A DNA stretch of 5,411 nucleotides from Chromatiaceae bacterium (lineage in GTDB: Bacteria; Pseudomonadota; Gammaproteobacteria; Chromatiales; Chromatiaceae), in the NCBI GenBank assembly GCA_016880695.1, contig JAEHCY010000618.1, positions 1-5,411 on the forward strand. The letters run 5' to 3'. Positions 1 to 4,672 of the stretch are shown in pieces. Under the pieces are notes generated by a model. That model was not told the DNA's origin. It made no database searches and saw nothing but the letters and a program-made list of their open reading frames with translations. Each line of letters begins with the position of its first letter. Positions within the stretch are counted from its first letter, which is position 1. Made by a program: the position numbers and the translations under genes.

Positions 1-1
1 A

Positions 2-187
2 CGCTTTGCCAAGACCCTCGTGGCAGTGCTTACCTTCGCCGCCCTCTACAATCTCATGACGTTCGCCAAGAACCTGGTGCAGGAAGGTTTCGTCGGCGCC
101 GTTCCAGGGCTGTGGTGGCCCCTCGTGATCGTGGGGCTGTGGCTTGGGGTGATGTTGTGGAGGTCCGCGCGTCTGGGCCGTGCCTGA
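2..187 (+). CDS. lptF: LPS export permease LptF, C-terminal end (partial)
   Basis: This open frame enters from the left edge and stops at TGA 185-187, leaving 61 residues. The visible part holds an amphipathic stretch (around NLMTFAKNLVQEG), a short loop with GLWWP, and a final hydrophobic transmembrane helix (PLVIVGLWLGVMLW) ending in a basic RSARLGRA tail. That matches the last helices of the LptF/LptG (YjgP/YjgQ) family. LptF and LptG form the inner-membrane part of the LptB2FGC ABC transporter, which extracts LPS from the inner membrane and passes it to the periplasmic bridge. The assignment as LptF rather than LptG rests mainly on position: a complete lptG follows 80 bases downstream on the same strand, the usual lptF-lptG order. 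The N-terminal helices and periplasmic domain lie outside the window. Confidence 0.85.
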   Translation, partial: RFAKTLVAVLTFAALYNLMTFAKNLVQEGFVGAVPGLWWPLVIVGLWLGVMLWRSARLGRA

Positions 188-267
188 AGGCCTGCCCTGC
201 CGCGATGCCGGTGCCTCGCAGCCTCATGACCCCCGGAACCCTTTCCGTCACCTGAAACGAACGCGCC

Positions 268-1338
268 ATGACCCTGCTAGACCGCTACATTGCCACCGAG
301 ATCGCCAAGGCCTTTTTCCTGGTCATGCTGACCCTGGTCCTGTTGTTCAGCTTTCTCGATCTGATTCAGCAACTCGACAATATTGGCTCAGGCAGCTACC
401 GCTTCGCAGATGCCGTCCTCTACGAGCTGCGCATGCTCGCTCCGCGAACCCTCGAATTGCTGCCTTTCGGGGCCTTAATGGGGACCACCCTCGCCTTGGC
501 CATGCTCGCCAATCAGGGTGAGGTCATCGCCGCACAGGCCGCCGGAGTGTCGGTAGCACGATTCGCCTGGTCCGTACTGCAGAGCGGGATACTGGTGGCG
601 GTGGCCGCCGCTCTCATGGACGAGCTCCTAGTATCGCAGTTGCACCAGGAGGCCGTTCAGCAGAGGGCGATGTCACTCGCCAACGCGGAGGTTACCCCGG
701 CCGACGAGGGTTTCTGGATCTACCACGGCGACCGATTCATCCACATCAACCGGGTGCTCCACGGCCGTGTACCCGCCGACATCGACATCCTGCAGCTCAA
801 TGATGAGCGGCGTGTCAGCCTGTACATTCACGCCAGGCAGGCGGACATAGGCGACCCCAGCAACTGGTTGCTCAGGGACGTGGTGGTCAAGAATCTGGCC
901 GAAATGCCCACCGTCACCAAGCACCACCCCTCAATGTACTGGGAGTCGTACCTGACCTCCGAGCAGGTCGGCCTGCTGGAGGTGCCACCCAGGACCATGT
1001 CGCCGACGCAGCTCTATGCCTACGTTCACTACCTCCAGGGCAGCGGGCAACCATCGGCGCGCTACGAGCTCACGCTCTGGCAGAAGCTGGCGCAACCCGC
1101 CGCGGTGGGGGTAATGGTGCTGTTGGCGATACCGGCCGCCTTCGGCACGCCGCGCTCGATGTCCGTGGGCAAGCGCGTCCTCATCGCGCTGGGGGGGGGG
1201 CTGCTGTTCCACATCCTCACCCAGGTCGTCGCCAATTCGGGACTCATTCTGCAGCTCCCGGCGGCGCTCACCTCCCTGGCCACGCCGGTTGTGACCGCAA
1301 TCGTCGCTTTGGTAATATTGCGCCGCGCTTCCACCTAA
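268..1338 (+). CDS. lptG: LPS export permease LptG
   Basis: This 356-residue protein has the normal length and layout for LptG. Predicted transmembrane helices lie at about 15-35, 60-82 and 100-120, followed by a periplasmic beta-jellyroll-type domain (about 121-275) and three more helices at about 275-296, 303-325 and 335-352. The segment NQGEVIAAQAAGVS (82-95) corresponds to the cytoplasmic coupling helix that contacts the ATPase LptB in this family, and LWQKLAQPAA (270-279) is the typical entry to helix 4. The opening MTLLDRYIATE is a characteristic LptG N-terminus, so the ATG at 268 is favoured although no clear Shine-Dalgarno sequence precedes it. It probably shares a transcript with lptF. 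An oddity is a run of ten G residues at 1191-1200, encoding the end of Leu308 and Gly309-311 in helix 5; the frame is intact here. Confidence 0.95.
   Translation: MTLLDRYIATEIAKAFFLVMLTLVLLFSFLDLIQQLDNIGSGSYRFADAVLYELRMLAPRTLELLPFGALMGTTLALAMLANQGEVIAAQAAGVSVARFAWSVLQSGILVAVAAALMDELLVSQLHQEAVQQRAMSLANAEVTPADEGFWIYHGDRFIHINRVLHGRVPADIDILQLNDERRVSLYIHARQADIGDPSNWLLRDVVVKNLAEMPTVTKHHPSMYWESYLTSEQVGLLEVPPRTMSPTQLYAYVHYLQGSGQPSARYELTLWQKLAQPAAVGVMVLLAIPAAFGTPRSMSVGKRVLIALGGGLLFHILTQVVANSGLILQLPAALTSLATPVVTAIVALVILRRAST
1191..1200 (+). repeat. G10 homopolymer tract inside lptG
   Basis: Ten consecutive G residues lie within codons 308-311 of lptG (Leu-Gly-Gly-Gly). Such tracts can slip during replication or be miscounted by sequencers. 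A change of one base would disrupt LptG within transmembrane helix 5. The present length keeps the frame open. Confidence 0.9.
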
Positions 1339-1400
1339 AGAGCGTGGTAATTTAGAAAGGTCCCACAGACACGTCGCACCGTCTCCACTCCCGGGCTGGT

Positions 1401-1405
1401 TGAGG
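1401..1405 (+). promoter_or_regulatory. Shine-Dalgarno-like site for the hydroxylase gene
   Basis: TGAGG sits five bases before the ATG at 1411 and supports that start. The 72-base gap after lptG contains a short A/T-rich patch (around 1347-1358) in otherwise GC-rich DNA. I could not identify a convincing promoter or a terminator there, so read-through from lptG is possible. Confidence 0.55.
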
Positions 1406-1410
1406 CTTCG

Positions 1411-2226
1411 ATGAAATCGGTACAGAGCTTTCGCACCAGGCGGCGCGCCTATGTGAAGAACCACGGCCGGCGCGTGCTGCAGGCCATTGACCGATATTTG
1501 GGGCGTGCGTCCCTGGTCGGTGATCACCCCTTCTTCGACAAGGACCTGTTCCCCTACAACCGGACCTTGGAGGAGAACTGGAAAACCATCCGCACCGAGC
1601 TCGAGCAGATTTTGGAGCACCGCGAGCACATACCGCCCTTTCACCAGATCTCACCCGATCAGTCCAGGATCTCCACCGGGGACCATTGGCTGACCTTCAT
1701 TCTCTACGGCTTCGGCCATCGGTCGGAGCGCAACTGCCAGCAGTGCCCCCGCACAACCCGGGTCCTGGAGACTATCCCGCGGCTGAAGAGTGCCTGGTTC
1801 TCGATCCTCGCACCGGGATACCACATCCCGCCCCATCGCGGCATAACCAAGGGCGTGGTGCGTACCCACCTCGGCTTGATCATCCCTCGCGAGCGGGAGG
1901 CATGCCGCATCCGCGTGGGCGATCAGACCCGCCGGTGGGAGGAAGGCAAGTGCCTTGTCCTCGACGACACCTTCGAGCACGAGGTCTGGAACGAGACCGA
2001 CGAGCAGCGCGTCGTGCTCATCATCGATGTGGAGAGACCGCTGCCACAGCCCGCGCGACTGCTCAATCGCCTCATGCTCAGGGCCGTGCAGCTTACCGCC
2101 TACGTCCAGGACGCTCGTCGCAACCTGTCGAGCTGGGAAGAACGCTTCGAGTCAGCGGTACAACGCGCCGATTCCTACCACATGGAGACCGAGGCTACCG
2201 CAGACCGCCCGCAGCCTGGGCGCTAG
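1411..2226 (+). CDS. Aspartyl/asparaginyl beta-hydroxylase-family (LpxO-like) Fe(II)/2-oxoglutarate dioxygenase
   Basis: This 271-residue protein has a double-stranded beta-helix oxygenase core at about residues 125-210. Visible core motifs are FSILAPGYHIPPHRG (130-144), VVRTHLGLIIP (149-159), DDTFEHEVWNETDE (185-198) and RVVLIIDVERP (200-210). By comparison with human AspH, His142 and His190 are the metal ligands, and Arg151, His153 and Arg200 should hold 2-oxoglutarate. The usual third ligand (HxD) is replaced by Gly144 (HRG), as in AspH. CxxC-like Cys109/Cys112 lie before the core. The N-terminus is basic and lacks a signal peptide or clear membrane helix, so the protein is probably cytosolic or peripherally attached. 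The family includes LpxO, which 2-hydroxylates a lipid A acyl chain, as well as peptide and amino acid hydroxylases. Position after lptFG and facing a lipid operon favours a lipid acyl substrate, but that is inference. It lacks LpxO's N-terminal membrane segment. Confidence 0.85.
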   Translation: MKSVQSFRTRRRAYVKNHGRRVLQAIDRYLGRASLVGDHPFFDKDLFPYNRTLEENWKTIRTELEQILEHREHIPPFHQISPDQSRISTGDHWLTFILYGFGHRSERNCQQCPRTTRVLETIPRLKSAWFSILAPGYHIPPHRGITKGVVRTHLGLIIPREREACRIRVGDQTRRWEEGKCLVLDDTFEHEVWNETDEQRVVLIIDVERPLPQPARLLNRLMLRAVQLTAYVQDARRNLSSWEERFESAVQRADSYHMETEATADRPQPGR

Positions 2227-3266
2227 CGGAAGGCGCCGCGGCGGTAGAGACGCCAGACCAGACCCCAGCCGAAGATCAGGGGATAGCGCCGGGCCCGCTC
2301 CGACACCTCGACCCGAACCCCGGAGTGCCGCTCGAGCTTCCAGAGAATGTAGTCCACGCCGCCGCTGAAGGTGAACAGGCCCTTCAGCAGGCGCAGCACG
2401 TGCAGCAGCCTGCCCTGAACCCGGCGTAGGGACCAGGCCCTGCGCGCCAGCCACCGACGCGTACCCGGTATTTCCGCCAGGTAGGTGGCGCCCGCCGCGC
2501 CATCGCCCTCCCTGCGCACCCGCAGTCCAGATACGGCCACCGCAGCGGCCGTCAGGTCCGCGTAGTAAGGCTCATCGTCGCCGAACAGCTCGGCCTGGCG
2601 ACCGGCTCTTTCCGCCCGCAGCTCGGTAGCGTAGCTCCGTGCGAGTCCCTGCTCCCAGAGATCCCGGGCGCTGAAACGCTCCGGCAGCAGGGGTAGGGTC
2701 GCGGCGATGAAGGTGAGCACCGCCTGACCCATTGCCCCGAGCAGGGCCTGGGCTGCGGCGGCGTCCCGCGCGCAGAGTAGGGCTGTGGGTTGGGCGAAAC
2801 GGCCCCAGAGGTAGGGCTGGAACCAGCAGCAGGTCCCGCGTTTAAGCTGCGGCAGGGACAACAGCGCAAACTTGGCCCGCACCTTCCCGTCAGCCACCGG
2901 CAGCTCCAGGTAGAGCACGTTCGGCGGTAGCAGCCAATTGAGCAGCCCGCCCGGGGACAACCCGTACACGGACCGATACCCATCAACGATCACGTAGAGG
3001 TCGACCAGGCCCTCGGAGGCGTCTCCCTTTCGCAAACAGGAACCGTAATAGAGGATGCCCATTACGGCATCCCCATAGCGGCGCAGCAGGTCTTCCCCGA
3101 GGAGCGCGAGCTCCGGTATCAGGGGGGTGGCCTCCCACCTGCGGGCGATCAGCCGGACGTGCGCCGGAACACTCACGGCGTACTCTGGCAAGGTGGAGCG
3201 AACGTCCCCTCCCCCACTCGCCGGCTCATACCCCGGGCGGCGGGGCTGGTCGGCTCCGCGCCGCAC
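2223..3266 (-). CDS. Nucleotidyltransferase-like protein of a lipid gene cluster
   Basis: This frame gives 347 residues from a GTG start. Residues 71-97 (ILYYGSCLRKG followed by GLVDLYVIVDGY) resemble the polymerase-beta-type nucleotidyltransferase core: Gly75-Ser76, then an acidic strand with Asp89 and a further Asp95. The first Asp of the usual DxD pair appears to be Leu87. The C-terminal part has a basic region, a GGVDYILWKLERHSG segment (302-316), and a positively charged, aromatic-rich tail that could bind a membrane surface. No clear transmembrane helices are evident. The substrate is unknown; a role in adding a head group to the lipid is possible. It is the last gene of the - strand operon, 14 bases after the ACP gene. 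The start is uncertain: a GAGG overlapping the ACP stop lies 12 bases before GTG 3266, and GTG 3176 is an alternative, since the first 30 residues look poorly structured. Its stop overlaps the hydroxylase stop. Confidence 0.7.
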   Translation of the reverse strand: MRRGADQPRRPGYEPASGGGDVRSTLPEYAVSVPAHVRLIARRWEATPLIPELALLGEDLLRRYGDAVMGILYYGSCLRKGDASEGLVDLYVIVDGYRSVYGLSPGGLLNWLLPPNVLYLELPVADGKVRAKFALLSLPQLKRGTCCWFQPYLWGRFAQPTALLCARDAAAAQALLGAMGQAVLTFIAATLPLLPERFSARDLWEQGLARSYATELRAERAGRQAELFGDDEPYYADLTAAAVAVSGLRVRREGDGAAGATYLAEIPGTRRWLARRAWSLRRVQGRLLHVLRLLKGLFTFSGGVDYILWKLERHSGVRVEVSERARRYPLIFGWGLVWRLYRRGAFR

Positions 3267-3280
3267 CCAGCGTCGCCGCC

Positions 3281-3535
3281 TCAGGAGGACGATCCGCTGA
3301 CCAGCTTCTCCAGCATGGCCGCCAGATCGCCGACGGTGCGCACCTCCGACAGTCGGTTCAGAGGCACGGTCACGTCGAATTGATCCTCGATCTCCATCAA
3401 CAGATCCATGATCTTCAAAGACGTCAAACCGAGCTCGCTCACGAGGTCGGTGCTGGCGGTCAGGTCCTGCTTGGCGCCAACGAAGGGGCGGAGCAGCGCA
3501 TAGAGGTCGGGAAGAAGGTCGGGGTCAGTCTGCAA
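3281..3535 (-). CDS. Acyl carrier protein, candidate AcpR-like
   Basis: Read from TTG 3535 this is an 84-residue acidic protein, the normal size for an acyl carrier protein. ELGLTSLKIMDLLMEIED contains the phosphopantetheine attachment Ser39 (codon 3421-3419), followed by helix II and the typical FDVTVP and TVGDLAAMLEKL helices. The residue before the serine is Thr rather than the usual Asp (GLTSL instead of GLDSL). The frame stays open back to 3670, but that stretch lies inside the reductase gene and encodes a low-complexity Ala/Pro/Gly-rich extension, so it is rejected. No ATG or GTG in frame is better placed than TTG 3535. Being sandwiched between a fatty acid-activating ligase and reductase upstream and a nucleotidyltransferase-like gene downstream suggests a dedicated carrier rather than the housekeeping AcpP. 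In Caulobacter the equivalent AcpR supplies acyl groups to serine palmitoyltransferase; that role here is inferred. Confidence 0.85.
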   Translation of the reverse strand: MQTDPDLLPDLYALLRPFVGAKQDLTASTDLVSELGLTSLKIMDLLMEIEDQFDVTVPLNRLSEVRTVGDLAAMLEKLVSGSSS

Positions 3536-3544
3536 TGTCAGGTA

Positions 3545-3548
3545 CCTC
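3545..3548 (-). promoter_or_regulatory. Possible ribosome binding site for the ACP TTG start
   Basis: GAGG on the - strand ends nine bases before TTG 3535. The spacing is at the long end, but it is the only reasonable site near a start that gives a normal-length ACP. Confidence 0.45.
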
Positions 3549-3585
3549 GGAGAAGCTTGCGCACCGGCTACGGCAGTCGTTGGCT

Positions 3586-4578
3586 TCAGGATCTCGTGCT
3601 CCGCTTCAGGGCCCGGTGGTGCGCCAGGGTGCGCCGCAGCCCCTCGGCGAACTCCACCTGCGGCGCCCAAGCGAGGGCCCGGCTCGCCTCCGTATTGTCA
3701 CACACCCAGTCTGGGTGAGTCAGCTCGCGCACCTTGCCCGGAGTGAGCATAGGTGGCGTGCCGGTCAGGCTTCCCCAGCGACGGCTGATGGCCGCCAGAG
3801 CATTCAGCAGGCCACGGGGGACCACCAGGCGCCGGATGGGCTTGCCGCGCACTCGGGTCGCGATCTCGACGACAGCGTCCCAGGTATAGCCGCCGACCCG
3901 CCCGTCGTGAAGCGCGAGCACGCCCCGGCCAACGTCGCCCGCAACCAGGCAGCGCTCGATAGCCGATGACAGATCGTCGACGTACAGCATCGAGAAGCGA
4001 GCCTGGGGTGACCCGAGCACCGGGGCGATACCGCGCATCATGAGCAGAAGCAGCGGCAGCATCTCGCGGTCACCCGGCCCATACACCGCCGGCGGCCGCA
4101 GGATGGTCACCGGCATTGCGTCCGAGAACCGCTCGAGCACTGCCTCTCCCTCCCGCTTGCTCGCGGCATAGGGCGACAGATGCGGCTCACGCGCCGCAAG
4201 GGAGGAAAGGGCGACGAACAGCGGCGGCGGGTCCATACGCGCTGCAAGCGCGGCGATGCACTCTGTTCCGGCCACGTTAACGCGGGCGAAGTCGGCAAAG
4301 TCGATCCCCCTCACCGCGCCGGCACAATGCACAACCGCCTTGACGCCTACGAGGAGAGAATGCAGTGCTTCGCTATCCGCGAGGTCGCCCTGGATCAGCT
4401 CCGCGCCAAGCGGGTGCAGAAACCTCGCTCTCGGCAGGCTGCGAACCAGCGCCCTGACGCGCCAGCCGGAGCGGACGAGCCACTCGGCCAGCACCCCACC
4501 GATGAAACCGGTCGCCCCGGTCAGTGCAACCAGTCCTTTCCCGCCTTGAATGGGGGCTTCAGTTTCGCCGGGCTGCAC
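3586..4578 (-). CDS. NAD(P)-dependent epimerase/dehydratase-family reductase, candidate ceramide reductase (CerR-like)
   Basis: This 330-residue extended short-chain dehydrogenase begins with a Rossmann nucleotide-binding loop, TGATGFIG (20-27). It continues with GDL (64-66, Asp65 near the adenine) and HCAGAVRG (84-91). Ser126 (ALSSLAA) and YAASK (Tyr137, Lys141) form the catalytic Ser-Tyr-Lys set. RPPAVYGPGD (161-170) is the usual substrate-side motif, and YVDDL (199-203) is also typical. All catalytic residues are present, so activity is expected. Family members act on nucleotide sugars, steroids or lipids. Next to an acyl-AMP ligase and an ACP, the best match by context is the Caulobacter epimerase-like reductase CerR, which reduces the 3-keto group during ceramide synthesis. 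The start is GTG 4578, fixed by a strong GGAGG six bases upstream. It lies 87 bases after the ligase and 50 bases before the ACP. Confidence 0.85.
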   Translation of the reverse strand: MQPGETEAPIQGGKGLVALTGATGFIGGVLAEWLVRSGWRVRALVRSLPRARFLHPLGAELIQGDLADSEALHSLLVGVKAVVHCAGAVRGIDFADFARVNVAGTECIAALAARMDPPPLFVALSSLAAREPHLSPYAASKREGEAVLERFSDAMPVTILRPPAVYGPGDREMLPLLLLMMRGIAPVLGSPQARFSMLYVDDLSSAIERCLVAGDVGRGVLALHDGRVGGYTWDAVVEIATRVRGKPIRRLVVPRGLLNALAAISRRWGSLTGTPPMLTPGKVRELTHPDWVCDNTEASRALAWAPQVEFAEGLRRTLAHHRALKRSTRS

Positions 4579-4584
4579 CTTGCG

Positions 4585-4589
4585 CCTCC
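4585..4589 (-). promoter_or_regulatory. Strong Shine-Dalgarno (GGAGG) for the reductase gene
   Basis: On the - strand GGAGG is separated by six bases from GTG at 4578-4576. This decides the GTG start, since no ATG is available in that position. Confidence 0.75.
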
Positions 4590-4636
4590 GCGAACGCCGC
4601 CCGCTTCAGTCGGACCCTGTCCGCCAATGGGACCCT

Positions 4637-4672
4637 AGTGTGCCCGATGGGAGCGCGGGCCCCGCTCACACT
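4637..4672. other. Inverted repeat over the ligase stop codon
   Basis: AGTGTG (4637-4642) pairs with CACACT (4667-4672), enclosing a second possible stem AGCG/CGCT (4652-4655 with 4663-4666). It covers the TGA of the ligase gene (4668-4666) and the start of the 87-base gap before the reductase. No T-run follows on the - strand, so it is not a classical intrinsic terminator. It could be an intra-operon mRNA stem or simply chance in GC-rich DNA. Confidence 0.3.

Noticed and set aside
1328..1346. Hairpin terminator after lptG (CCAC...GTGG)
   Set aside because: Only four base pairs with a long loop and no following T-run.
931..1644. Long - strand open frame of 237 codons across lptG and the hydroxylase start
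   Set aside because: It lies antisense to two clear genes, spans their intergenic gap and has no recognisable domain; GC-rich DNA produces such frames.
1686..2429. + strand open frame of 247 codons overlapping the hydroxylase and the 3' end of the - strand gene
   Set aside because: Its translation is Pro/Arg/Ala-rich low complexity, while the overlapped frame shows the full oxygenase motifs.
3536..3670. Longer N-terminus for the ACP starting at 3670
   Set aside because: It would overlap the 3' end of the reductase gene by 85 bases and add 45 residues of Ala/Pro/Gly-rich sequence not typical of an ACP.
3535..3969. + strand open frame of 144 codons opposite the reductase
   Set aside because: No motif or ribosome binding site; it is a shadow of the well-supported Rossmann-fold gene on the other strand.
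4637..4672. Intrinsic terminator between the ligase and the reductase
   Set aside because: The stem is short and interrupted, and no run of T follows on the - strand, so termination is not supported.
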